From contig WNNJ02003577.1 of the NCBI GenBank assembly GCA_012934845.2, forward strand, positions 186,001 to 250,000: DNA of 64,000 nucleotides. Reading direction: 5' to 3'. Positions 35,601 to 47,217 of the stretch are shown piece by piece (position 1 is the stretch's first letter; the number at the start of each line of letters is the position of its first letter). The stretch comes from Pomphorhynchus laevis. Lineage: Eukaryota; Acanthocephala; Palaeacanthocephala; Echinorhynchida; Pomphorhynchidae. Below the pieces are notes generated by a model, which was given only the letters and a program-made list of their open reading frames with translations, ran no database searches and was not told where the DNA came from. The position numbers and the translations under genes are program-made.

Positions 35601-38600
35601 TAATGCCATCAACACGAATAATGTCAATTAATATTAAATGTGTACCAAATACTTGACGATTTTCTATTTTTAAACAAAAAATTATCGATTTAATATTATT
35701 AAATAACTGCCCAAAATAGGAGGAAGACGGCTAAATACTTAGCTTACACTGCCATTTTTAATCGATAAGTTTGTTGTATTAAATAAAAATTGTATTCTTT
35801 TGTCAAAAAAGATTTTGTTATTAATATGTTAAAATAAAATGATGTTAGAAAATTAAAGTCATGATTAAAAATGCTCATTGTCCCTAAAATGATAAAAAAA
35901 CAGCTGGACAATCAAAATTTTTATTGTAGCAAAATCGAAGAAGGTTTATTCAAATTTTAAAACACAAAATCGAAGAAGGTTTATTCAAATTTTCAAACAT
36001 ACAGCAAAATCGAAAAAGGTTTAGTCAAATTTTCAAACACAAAATTGAAAATTCGAATAAACCCTTTTCGATTTTGATACAATAAAAATTTTGATTATCC
36101 AGCTGTTTTTCAATCCATCTTTTGAACAATGAGCATCTTTGATTTTAATTTTAATTTTAACTTCATTTGAATTCATTTTATCGTAACATATTAATAACAG
36201 ATTTTTTTGACAAAAGAGCATAATTTTTATTTAATATCAACAAATTTATCGATTGAATCAAATTTAAGCTAACTATATACATAGCAGAATTATTCTCAAC
36301 TCTAAACTTTAATGTATGATATTTCAAGAATTATTATAAAAAACTCAATATTTTAAAAGAACTTAGATTTAGTTTTCATCAATTAATGGCCTTAGCTTGT
36401 GGATAAGTCACATCACATTCATTTAAAATTGACTTAGACTTTCACTCAAATAGCAATAATAATCTGTTATCATTTTCTTTATAATCAGATGCATCATATT
36501 CGGAGGCATCATCCTACCCCTACAACGAATAATCAACACCGCCGTTCGAGTGCTCTTTCGTATCCGTCGCTTCGATCACACATCCACATATTTTGCCCAA
36601 CTCTCCTGGCCCACCATCCACATCCGCATCAAACTCCGCCTTCTTCTTGTTACCTTTCGTCTCATCGCTGTCGGCTCCCCATCGTTCATCAACCTTCCTT
36701 TCTTTGACGATACTCGCCCCACCTCGCTATCGCTTCGTTCCTGTCATACCCTCTTACTCCACGTTCCTAATTACTCCAACAACTACGGTCTCCGATCCTT
36801 CCTCGTCGCCGCCTCACTCGCCTGGAATCAACTCCCTCTCGACGTCCGCCGCGCTCCCTCCTTTATCACATTCAAACACCTCCTCCGTTCACACCTTCTC
36901 GACACCTGATTCACAGTCTTGTTTTGTTGTGGTCATGTAAGCGTGCGCTGGCACGCATTTGCCACGTTAAAATAAATCCTTTTTTTCTATCAAATAGTCA
37001 ATATTCTCCATTTTCTTTTGTACTTTATAAAAAAGTTATAACAGATAAAAAAGTTATGTCAATAATGATAATTATTGATTCTTAAATTAAAAAAATTAAT
37101 TAACATTAAATGATGTCTCGAAATATTAAATACTAAATCATAATTTTATTTGAATCATAGCTTTTAAATGATAAAATGTGACAAACGTTTACTGACGAAA
37201 CGAAAGTTCGGATTTAAAATATAAAATCCAAGCATTGTAAGTTCTGTAATAATATGGTTATATAATTACAGACTCTGTATTTATTAAAATAATAAAATTT
37301 AAGACAAGTCCGTTATTAGTATGCACTTTTGTTTAATGCATATGTTCAATAACAAATGAAAGAAGCAATAATCATTCACGTAATGACTGTTTTAAAAAGC
37401 ATTTAATGTAAAATAATTTATTGAAATCCTTAACCAACACCAAAAATGAAAATGTCCGCTTGGATAAAGATTAAACACAATGACAAAATGTTATTTCAAG
37501 TGTATTTTGTTCATTTTAGGGTAAACTTTGGTTCGTTCATTGATCAGTTGAAATTACTTTTTCATTAACCGATTTGAAATATCAAATCGAAATTTTTTTC
37601 CTAATAATACATTATTTTAATTCTTCAATTCGTAGAGATTATTACAAATGTTAGCAATATGTAAAGATAATAAATTTATTAAGTTTCAACTCAATTATCT
37701 TATTATTCCACAACGAGCTGTTATCAACTTACTTTTTCATTTTTCGTAACAGTGCACACGAATTACTCTCTTTTCTCACTCTTTCATCTCAGGACTAAAC
37801 TAGTATATTGACTCAAGCAAGAAGTCTTATATCACAGTCTTCCTCACTACTACTAGATATCAAACCTTTTTTTGGTATGGATCGATACAATGTTACTGAA
37901 ACACCCACATGGAATTACAAAGTGAAAAAAGGTGAGGAATACAGACAAACCGAAATCTGTTACAAGGACATTTAATATGCTTTAAACATTTTTGTATTTT
38001 TTAAAGTTTCCTGTCGTAGTAGCTAGCAAATTATAAGTAATTAGTTATTTTGATCATTTTGGGATTTCGCAAATATTGGATAAGTGACGAAAATAGTGAC
38101 AAAATCTTGCAGTTTTAATATACCCAAACACCTAGGCATGCAAATTAAGCTGACTATAATATAATTAATTATTTTTCGTAAACTGTTTTAATTATTAAAA
38201 TAGCAAAATCGATTGCTTTTTACAGGGGGACAATAAATTCGCAAATATCAATGTTAGAACATTCATTTTATTCAATAAATAATAGTAACTAAATGTTAGC
38301 ACTTAGCAATCTGGTGTTTATATAGCAATTTTATATCTTTTGAATGATTATCGACTTGTTTGCTAACGATGAGTCATTGTAAATTGAAATAGACCTGCGA
38401 TAAATTATCGTAAAACAAATGTTCATCCTATGAAGATTTTGGAATTTTGGAGCAGTTATCGTTAACTTTGGCTTCCTTGTAGATTAAATGAATATTAAAA
38501 AATAAGAAAATGAATATTTTTGAAAAGTACCTTTAGTTCAGAATTTCATTTAAAAACAAATCAACCTTACCTTTAACAAAAGTGGTAATATATTCTTTAA

Positions 38601-41600
38601 TAGCATCATTTATCGCCATAATCGCGGTCTTAGCTTGTAAATAAGTCACATCACATGTATTTGAAATTGGCTTTGACTTTCCTTCAATTAAAGAAAATAA
38701 TCTATTAACAGTTTCTTCATTTTCATCATCGGAAGCATCAGCAAGCCATCTTTGAGGTGAATCCTGTAATATACTTGCTATTTCGTTGATCTCCTTCAGA
38801 ACTGTTCGACTTTTATGATCATCTGAACGAAGAATTTCATTCTGAACAATTAATAACTTTTGCAGTTCAGGATATTTCACGATACAATGCAAAATTGCTT
38901 TCATAGTAAAAATTTCCTTAAGATACAATCGCCTGGATTCCTTTTCAGTGTGAATAGCCTTCTTGGTGTGTTTCTTATGTGATTTAGCAACCTCTTCCAC
39001 AGTGTCCTCGAACTGCTTCTTAATGTCCCTAGTTGCAATTAAAGCGGCTATCGTTTCATCAAGCCGATTAATTGCCTGTATTTGATCATCATTCAGTTCC
39101 TTGCCTTGTTTTCTATCCTTTGCATGCTTTTCGATTTTGGTCTACAAAGAAACAATTTCTAAGTAAAATTTACATTTTAGATAGAATTTAAAATTCTTAA
39201 AATCTTAAAGACCGAATTCAAAAGAACGACCGAATTAATTATAATAATGAAATCTTAATTATTGACTTTTAATTATTTAAAATAATTAAAGACCGAATTC
39301 AAAAAAACGACTGAATTGATTAAAATAATGAAATCTTAATTATTGACTTTTAATTATTTAAAATTATTAAAGACCGAATTCAAAAAAACGACTGAATTGA
39401 TTAAAATAATGAAATCTTAATTATTGACTTTTAATTATTTAAAATAATTAAAGACCAAATTCAAAAAAACGACTGAATTAATTAAAATAATGAAATCTTA
39501 ATTATTGACTTTTAATTATTTAAAATATTAAAGACCGAATTCAAAAAAACGACTGAATTAATTATAATAATGAAATCTTAATTATTGACTTTTAATTATT
39601 TAAAATAATTAAAGACCAAATTCAAAAGAACGACCGAATTAATTATAATAATGAAATCTTAATTATTGACTTTTAATTATTTAAAATAATTAAAGACCGA
39701 ATTCAAAAAAACGACTGAATTGATTAAAATAATGAAATCTTAATTATTGACTTTTAATCATTTAAAATAATTAAAGACCAAATTCAAAAAAACGACTGAA
39801 TTAATTATAATAATGAAATCTTAATTATTGACTTTTAATTTTTTAAAATAATTAAAGACCAAATTCAAAAAAACGACTGAATTGATTAAAATAATGAAAT
39901 CTTAATTATTGACTTTTAATCATTTAAAATAATTAAAGACCAAATTCAAAAAAAACGACTGAATTAATTATAATAATGAAATCTTAATTATTGACTTTTA
40001 ATTTTTTAAAATAATTAAAGACCAAATTCAAAAAAACGACTGAATTGATTAAAATAATGAAATCTTAATTATTGACTTTTAATTATTTAAAATAATTAAA
40101 GACCGAATTCAAAAAAACGACTGAATTGATTAAAATAATGAAATCTTAATTATTGACTTTTAATTATTTAAAATAATTAAAGACCGAATTCAAAAAAACG
40201 ACTGAATTAATTAAAATAATGAAATCTTAATTATTGACTTTTAATTATTTAAAATAATTAAAGACCGAATTCAAAAAAACGACTGAATTGATTAAAATAA
40301 TGAAATCTTAATTATTGACTTTTAATTATTTAAAAAAATTAAAGACCAAATTCAAAAAAACGACCGAATTAATTATAATAATGAAATCTTAATTATTGAC
40401 TTTTAATTATTTAAAATTATTAAAGACCGAATTCAAAAAAACGACTGAATTAATTAAAATAATGAAATCTTAATTATTGACTTTTAATTATTTAAAATAA
40501 TTAAAGACCGAATTCAAAAAAACGACTGAATTGATTAAAATAATGAAATCTTAATTATTGACTTTTAATTATTTAAAATTATTAAAGACCGAATTCAAAA
40601 AAACGACTGAATTGATTAAAATAATGAAATCTTAATTATTGACTTTTAATTATTTAAAATAATTAAAGACCGAATTCAAAAAAACGACTGAATTGATTAA
40701 AATAATGAAATCTTAATTATTGACTTTTAATTATTTAAAATAATTAAAGACCAAATTCAAAAAAACGACCGAATTAATTATAATAATGAAATCTTAATTA
40801 TTGACTTTTAATTATTTAAAATTATTAAAGACCGAATTCAAAAAAACGACTGAATTAATTAAAATAATGAAATCTTAATTATTGACTTTTAATTATTTAA
40901 AATAATTAAAGACCGAATTCAAAAAAACGACTGAATTGATTAAAATAATGAAATCTTAATTATTGACTTTTAATTATTTAAAATTATTAAAGACCGAATT
41001 CAAAAAAACGACTGAATTGATTAAAATAATGAAATCTTAATTATTGACTTTTAATTATTTAAAATAATTAAAGACCGAATTCAAAAAAACGACTGAATTG
41101 ATTAAAATAATGAAATCTTAATTATTGACTTTTAATTATTTAAAATAATTAAAGACCAAATTCAAAAAAACGACCGAATTAATTATAATAATGAAATCTT
41201 AATTATTGACTTTTAATTATTTAAAATTATTAAAGACCGAATTCAAAAAAACGACCGAATTAATTAAAATAATGAAATCTTAATTATTGACTTTTAATTA
41301 TTTAAAATAATTAAAGACCAAATTCAAAAAAACGACTGAATTAATTATAATAATGAAATCTTAATTATTGACTTTTAATTATTAAAAATTATTAAAGACC
41401 GAATTCAAAAAAACGACTGAATTGATTAAAATAATGAAATCTTAATTATTGACTTTTAATTACTTAAAATAATTAAAGACCGAATTCAAAAAAACGACTG
41501 AATTGATTAAAATAATGAAATTTTAATTATTGACTTTTAATTATTTAAAATATTAAAGACCGAATTCAAAAAAACGACTGAATTGATTAAAATAATGAAA

Positions 41601-44600
41601 TCTTAATTATTGACTTTTAATTATTTAAAATAATTAAAGACCAAATTCAAAAGAACGACCGAATTAATTATAATAATGAAATCTTAATTATTGACTTTTA
41701 ATTATTTAAAAAAATTAAAGACCAAATTCAAAAAAACGACCGAATTAATTATAATAATGAAATCTTAATTATTGACTTTTAATTATTTAAAATAATTAAA
41801 GACCGAATTCAAAAAAACGACTGAATTGATTAAAATAATGAAATCTTAATTATTGACTTTTAATTATTTAAAATAATTAAAGACCGAATTCAAAAAAACG
41901 ACTGAATTGATTAAAATAATGAAATCTTAATTATTGACTTTTAATTATTTAAAATTATTAAAGACCGAATTCAAAAAAACGACTGAATTGATTAAAATAA
42001 TGAAATCTTAATTATTGACTTTTAATTATTTAAAATAATTAAAGACCAAATTCAAAAGAACGACCGAATTAATTATAATAATGAAATCTTAATTATTGAC
42101 TTTTAATTATTTAAAATAATTAAAGACCGAATTCAAAAAAACGACTGAATTGATTAAAATAATGAAATCTTAATTATTGACTTTTAATTATTTAAAATTA
42201 TTAAAGACCGAATTCAAAAAAACGACTGAATTGATTAAAATAATGAAATCTTAATTATTGACTTTTAATTATTTAAAATAATTAAAGACCAAATTCAAAA
42301 AAACGACCGAATTAATTATAATAATGAAATCTTAATTATTGACTTTTAATTATTTAAAATAATTAAAGACCAAATTCAAAAAAACGACCGAATTAATTAT
42401 AATAATGAAATCTTAATTATTGACTTTTAATTACTTAAAATAATTAAAGACCGAATTCAAAAAAACGACTGAATTGATTAAAATAATGAAATTTTAATTA
42501 TTGACTTTTAATTATTTAAAATATTAAAGACCGAATTCAAAAAAACGACTGAATTGATTAAAATAATGAAATCTTAATTATTGACTTTTAATTATTTAAA
42601 ATAATTAAAGACCAAATTCAAAAGAACGACCGAATTAATTATAATAATGAAATCTTAATTATTGACTTTTAATTATTTAAAAAAATTAAAGACCAAATTC
42701 AAAAAAACGACCGAATTAATTATAATAATGAAATCTTAATTATTGACTTTTAATTATTTAAAATAATTAAAGACCGAATTCAAAAAAACGACTGAATTGA
42801 TTAAAATAATGAAATCTTAATTATTGACTTTTAATTATTTAAAATTATTAAAGACCGAATTCAAAAAAACGACTGAATTGATTAAAATAATGAAATCTTA
42901 ATTATTGACTTTTAATTATTTAAAATCTTAAAGACCGAATTCAAAAGAACGACCGAATTAATTATAATAATGAAATCTTAATTATTGACTTTTAATTATT
43001 TAAAATTATTAAAGACCGAATTCAAAAAAACGATTGAATTGATTAAAATAATGAAATCTTAATTATTGACTTTTAATTATTAAAAATAATTAAAGACCAA
43101 ATTCAAAAAAAACGACCGAATTAATTATAATAATGAAATCTTAATTATTGACTTTTAATTATTAAAAATTATTAAAGACCGAATTCAAAAAAACGACTGA
43201 ATTGATTAAAATAATGAAATCTTAATTATTGACTTTTAATTATTTAAAAAAATTAAAGACCAAATTCAAAAAAACGACCGAATTAATTATAATAATGAAA
43301 TCTTAATTATTGACTTTTAATTATTTAAAATCTTAAAGACCGAATTCAAAAGAACGACCGAATTAATTATAATAATGAAATCTTAATTATTGACTTTTAA
43401 TTATTTAAAATTATTAAAGACCGAATTCAAAAAAACGATTGAATTGATTAAAATAATGAAATCTTAATTATTGACTTTTAATTATTTAAAATAATTAAAG
43501 ACCGAATTCAAAAAAACGACTGAATTGATTAAAATAATGAAATCTTAATTATTGACTTTTAATTATTTAAAATTATTAAAGACCGAATTCAAAAAAACGA
43601 CCGAATTAATTATAATAATGAAATCTTAATTATTGACTTTTAATTATTTAAAATCTTAAAGACCGAATTCAAAAGAACTACCGAATTAATTATAATAATG
43701 AAATCTTAATTATTGACTTTTAATTATTTAAAATTATTAAAGACCGAATTCAAAAAAACGATTGAATTGATTAAAATAATGAAATCTTAATTATTGACTT
43801 TTAATTATTAAAAATAATTAAAGACCAAATTCAAAAAAAACGACCGAATTAATTATAATAATGAAATCTTAATTATTGACTTTTAATTATTTAAAATTAT
43901 TAAAGACCGAATTCAAAAAAACGACTGAATTGATTAAAATAATGAAATCTTAATTATTGACTTTTAATTATTTAAAATAATTAAAGACCAAATTCAAAAA
44001 AACGACTGAATTAATTATAATAATGAAATCTTAATTATTGACTTTTAATTATTTAAAATAATTAAAGACCAAATTCAAAAAAACGACTGAATTGATTAAA
44101 ATAATGAAATCTTAATTATTGACTTTTAATTATTTAAAATAATTAAAGACCAAATTCAAAAAAACGACTGAATTGATTAAAATAATGAAATCTTAATTAT
44201 TGACTTTTAATTATTAAAAATTATTAAAGACCGAATTCAAAAAAACGACTGAATTGATTAAAATAATGAAATCTTAATTATTGACTTTTAATCATTTAAA
44301 ATAATTAAAGACCAAATTCAAAAAAACGACTGAATTAATTAAAATAATGAAATCTTAATTATTGACTTTTAATTATTTAAAATAATTAAAGACCGAATTC
44401 AAAAAAACGACTGAATTGATTAAAATAATGAAATCTTAATTATTGACTTTTAATTATTTAAAATTATTAAAGACCGAATTCAAAAAAACGACTGAATTGA
44501 TTAAAATAATGAAATCTTAATTATTGACTTTTAATTACTTAAAATAATTAAAGACCAAATTCAAAAAAACGACTGAATTGATTAAAATAATGAAATCTTA

Positions 44601-46335
44601 ATTATTGACTTTTAATTATTTAAAATAATTAAAGACCGAATTCAAAAAAACGACTGAATTGATTAAAATAATGAAATCTTAATTATTGACTTTTAATTAT
44701 TTAAAATCATCAAATTACAGTTGCAATTACAATTACAATTACATTGACTTTTGTTTTACGGTTTTGCGTTCAATAGATAATACCCAATTCGATTAATTGT
44801 GCTAAGACAACCACTAATCTGTCCACATTATTACATAGTCGCTATGTACATAGAAACCAGTATTTTGATTGTCCGTTGAGATCAAAATCTTAATTTTTCG
44901 CATTATATACGAATGTATTCTTTTACAAATGCTACATTTTATGCGAACTACTTCATCCTTACGAATGCTATAAATGGCAATAAAAATTAAAGGTAATAAC
45001 TACAATATTTTATTATAGCAAATCAAATAACTGAGTCTAAGTATTTCATACCATAAATAACAATAAAAATAAATAATAAATAATTATATAAGATTTTATA
45101 CAATTTATACTTATATAACAATAAAATTAATTAATTAATTTAACGATGTTTATATATGCATATAAATATTTATTAATACTAGAAAAATATGTATACTTTA
45201 TTAATATAAAGTATATATACTATTTTATAATATTCTATAGTCTTTATAATATTTTATACTTTATTTATACTTTGTATAAATCTTTATTTATACTATATAA
45301 TAAAGATAAATTAATTAATAATTATATAAGATTTTATACAATTTATATTTATATCAAGTTAAAATTTATAATTGAGATTTAAAATAAAAGTCAATTTTTA
45401 TGAATTGACTATTAAATAACATACGATGTATCAGAATCAGGATTAGAGATAATAAGGATGAACTGCTATGTTATCAGGTTTCGATCCTCGGTCCCTATTT
45501 CTTGACACAGCCTGTTTGCAAAACGATTTTCCTAATAGCTTTCTACATTCTCCCTATTTTTCAATTAATAAATGGTAATAAACAGGCTGTACTTGTGAAA
45601 TACAAAGCGATTTTATTTTTATTAAAATACAAAGCAATTTTATTTCCATTAAAATACAAAGCGATTTTATTTCCATTAAAATATGATTAAAATACAAAGC
45701 GAATCAATCGATTTAATTCAAAAATAAAATCAAGAGCAGCGTGCTAAATTAAAGCGTATAATTGGTACTTGCATTGCATTAGATCAGGGATGGGAAGGCT
45801 TACAAATTTCGGCGGCATATGTTAGTTATGCTCTTACTAGAGGGGCGAGATAAACTAAAAATAAACTTGATATATCTGTATATCAGCTTCAAACGAGCCA
45901 AAGCTGGTTTTGGGACCATTACTTTAGTGAAATACTACCGTCAAGTAAAAAAATAAGTAGATATAAGTGTTCACTTGGGGTTCAGAAAAACCGTCTTGGA
46001 TTTCGTTTTATCATAAACCATCTTCGAACAAATAATTCTAGAGAAGTGCATTGTTTCGGCTAGCCCCATAGGTCATTTTATAATCTAATTAAAAGAATAT
46101 AATAATTTGGTTGCGTTGTTAATAAAGCATTTATTATTATATTTCAAACACTACATTAGAAAAAATTAAATATTTACGTGTTTAATAAAACACTTACTTT
46201 TTTCTTTTCCAAGTTTCTGATCTTCTTGTCAAATAGATATATTCCGTACGAAAGTGAATCAGAAGGTTCAACCACCTTTTCCAAATTAGAGATTTGCTGC
46301 TGCGAAGGACTGTGTTGAGCAGTACCGCTTTGCAT
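29479..46335 (-). CDS. caprin: Caprin RNA-binding protein, eight-exon gene (spliced)
   Basis: Join on the minus strand: 46335-46198, 39141-38571, 35239-35132, 34481-34421, 33876-33743, 33696-33602, 32406-32064, 29633-29479. These give 1605 bases, 534 codons plus TAG, with every donor/acceptor phase in agreement. Exon 1 ends FDKKIRNLEKKK and exon 2 opens with KIEK...GKELNDDQIQAI, the signature start of the caprin homology region; LFSLIEGKSKPI ends it. Exons 3-6 are low-complexity, exon 7 is Gln-rich (QQQQ runs) and exon 8 is Arg/Gln-rich (GFRRERAQRPAGSYQRP), the usual caprin C-terminal character. Known: caprins bind RNA, partner G3BP and FMRP in granules and control translation. The gene spans 17 kb because introns 1, 2 and 7 are long. 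Exon 4 is the least certain. The family assignment rests on exons 1 and 2. Confidence 0.85.
29634..32063 (-). other. caprin intron 7
   Basis: 2.4 kb AT-rich intron. A piece of the PLE-associated repeat (aactgagtatacgtatttta, then ataaataa) lies at about 31880-32030. No other feature; open frames here are short and unsupported. Confidence 0.5.
32064..32406 (-). CDS. caprin: caprin exon 7, Gln-rich
   Basis: Acceptor ttatttttag, donor gttagt (32063). 343 bases, phase 0 in and 1 out. Glutamine and methionine rich (QAQFQQQQNMRY, HHQQPQQSQQQQMRYQQP), a low-complexity region expected to favour RNA-granule assembly. Confidence 0.75.
33602..33696 (-). CDS. caprin: caprin exon 6
   Basis: Acceptor ttaatttttag above 33696, donor gtattg at 33601. 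95 bases ending in phase 0. Reads FPSHQHVNPGFSYDQMMYDQ then MDMVDPELIEQ. It is separated from exon 5 by an intron of only 46 bases (33697-33742). Confidence 0.65.
33743..33876 (-). CDS. caprin: caprin exon 5
   Basis: Acceptor catgacag, donor gtacat (33742). 134 bases, phase 2 in and 1 out. Lys/Glu/Gln-rich: DTAAQSDTSKPVQQVNVEKK, then KSITFTNR. A second acceptor six bases on (ttag) would drop two codons and keep the frame. Confidence 0.65.
34421..34481 (-). CDS. caprin: caprin exon 4, tentative
   Basis: A 61-base candidate (acceptor tttatag, donor gtttgt) is the piece I found that converts phase 1 from exon 3 into phase 2 needed by exon 5. It reads TKELFIGNTAIIMKKQNYY. Splice borders are adequate and the phase fit is exact, but homology is not visible. 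An alternative donor inside it (gtaaca) would break the frame. Confidence 0.4.
35132..35239 (-). CDS. caprin: caprin exon 3
   Basis: Acceptor attatag, donor gtaagt (35131-35126). 108 bases, phase 1 in and out. Ser/Asn/Gln-rich (NASTSSQHNDQSSDGYP), consistent with the disordered linker after the homology region. Confidence 0.7.
35741..36275. mobile_element. MITE-like inverted repeat in caprin intron 2
   Basis: Arms of about 200-250 bp: aatgctcattgtcc and acagctggacaatcaaaatt on the left return inverted as attttgattatccagctgt and caatgagcat on the right. The loop (about 35925-36050) holds three tandem copies of a ~40-bp unit (cgaagaaggtttattcaaat and variants). No coding sequence. Confidence 0.65.
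36376..36500 (-). pseudogene. Dead duplicate of part of caprin exon 2
   Basis: The minus strand reads DASDYKENDNRLLLLFE, stop, KSKSILNECDVTYPQAKA, which aligns with DASDDENEETVNRLFSLIE and GKSKPISNTCDVTYLQAKT of exon 2 (about 38620-38745). It carries an in-frame stop and is cut on its upstream side by the LINE tail at 36505. A partial gene or exon duplication inside the intron, now decayed. Confidence 0.75.
36505..36985 (+). mobile_element. 5'-truncated LINE 3' end in caprin intron 2
   Basis: Family L1: coding remnant with RRFDHTSTYFAQLSWPTIHI, FFDDTRPTSLSLRSCHTLLL and FKHLLRSHLLDT, then the hairpin gcgtgc-gctg-gcacgc and tttgccacgttaaaataaat. It is antisense to caprin. It is one of the better-preserved tails. 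Confidence 0.8.
38571..39141 (-). CDS. caprin: caprin exon 2, homology region 1
   Basis: Acceptor ttctttgtag just above 39141, donor gtaagg at 38570. 571 bases, phase 0 in and 1 out (residues 47-236 plus one base). Highly charged and helical: TKIEKHAKDRKQGKELNDDQ, EEVAKSHKKHTKKA, WLADASDDENEETVNRLFSL. This is the whole conserved domain, which dimerises in known caprins. The frame that runs past the donor (to 38533) is intron read-through. Confidence 0.9.
39195..44708. repeat. 81-bp satellite array in caprin intron 1
   Basis: About 68 head-to-tail units with the frame aaagaccgaattcaaaaa, cgactgaatt, atgaaatcttaattattgac, ttttaattatttaaaa. The 81-bp spacing is exact between most units (for example gaccgaattc at 39291 and 39372); some units are 1-4 bp shorter or longer. 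Two main variants alternate: gaccgaattc with gactgaattgatt, and gaccaaattc with gaccgaattaattata. A five-unit block of 405 bp repeats at 40344, 40749 and 41154. The array starts about 50 bp upstream of the exon 2 acceptor and makes up most of intron 1. Confidence 0.95.
44709..46197 (-). other. caprin intron 1, promoter-side part
   Basis: Between the satellite and exon 1. Contains a PLE terminal-repeat copy at about 45010-45515 (with a degraded hammerhead-like fold at 45459-45515, minus) and a 27-bp tandem repeat at about 45597-45700 (unit aaatacaaagcgattttatt). No exon recognised. Confidence 0.6.
45597..45700. repeat. 27-bp tandem repeat, three units and a partial
   Basis: Read on the plus strand each unit would encode KYKAILFPL; this is a by-product of the repeat, not evidence for a gene. 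Confidence 0.7.
46198..46335 (-). CDS. caprin: caprin exon 1
   Basis: Starts at ATG 46335 and ends before the perfect donor gtaagt (46197-46192). 46 codons, phase 0. The end reads YLFDKKIRNLEKKK, the entry of the caprin coiled-coil region. The upstream tail before ATG contains aatgaatag, a possible 5' UTR acceptor. Confidence 0.85.
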
Positions 46336-47215
46336 AATCTATTCATTTAATAGAAACGGAATGTATAAAAAATTACATCAACGTACATTTGAAACTAATA
46401 AGAGATAACCGATAAATATCACGCATTACATTTCAGTACATAAAATCGAAATATCATTTAAATGTCTTAGGCTAAAATTTAATTGGACGCGTAAACTTAA
46501 AACTTGGTTCAGAAATCAATGTACCTGCTGCGAATATTAGAAAAGTAGGTTGTTAAGCCTGAAGATCGGATATAATACATTAAAGGTCATCACTTGCAGT
46601 ATCAAATAGCAATCCTGGAAAATACATTCATTTTAGTTTCTAAAATTTTAGTTTTCTAAATTTTAGTTTCTAAAATTTACGTTTCTAAAATCCTTCAATA
46701 CTTCTGATTCGATTTATCAAAGAAAAATACGATATTTGAGGATTGATAATTTTAGAAAAATTTCACGGCATTAACCATTGTCTTGATCCATTGTAAACTA
46801 CGAAGTGGAGGAAAATGTAGAAATTTTTAATTTAGATAACTTATAGACGAGACTTTAGTTAAAGTATCGTATCGTTTCCTAAATAATCAATATTTTATAT
46901 TAACAATATAATTAATAAATAAAAATCTAATAGGAGGAGTTAGGGATGAGATAGTAGTCTCATTTTAGAAATTCTGAAAATTATCCGTCATAGGCACATT
47001 TACATTTCACGGTACGTGCATGAGTAAGTATGAAGTTAGAAGGGAGGGACAATATTTTGAAAGTTTAGATAAGATAGATGAGACTTGTACGATCTTTGAA
47101 GTGAGATATGTACAAGTCTATATATCTACTAGTCTTCCTCCAATGAAAGAAGGCTAGTAGGATCGTTGTTGTGAGATTTATTTAGGCGAGAAATATAGAT
47201 TAGGCAAATAATAAT
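46336..47215. other. Upstream flank of caprin
   Basis: No gene. Contains a short tandem of tctaaaattttagtt (46635-46690) and, at about 47095-47160, an imperfect inverted repeat around ctagtcttcctcc. The caprin promoter should lie here, but no element is recognisable by eye. Confidence 0.4.
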
Positions 47216-47217
47216 AA

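Noticed and set aside
38533-38570. Extension of the caprin frame past exon 2 to a stop codon
   Set aside because: The extension begins with gtaagg, a donor, and loses caprin character; treated as intron.
39195-44708. CRISPR array
   Set aside because: Units are contiguous 81-bp tandem repeats without unique spacers, in a eukaryotic intron.
45146-45690. Plus-strand frames rich in Tyr, Ile and Lys
   Set aside because: AT-rich low complexity over a PLE terminal repeat and a 27-bp tandem repeat; not genes.
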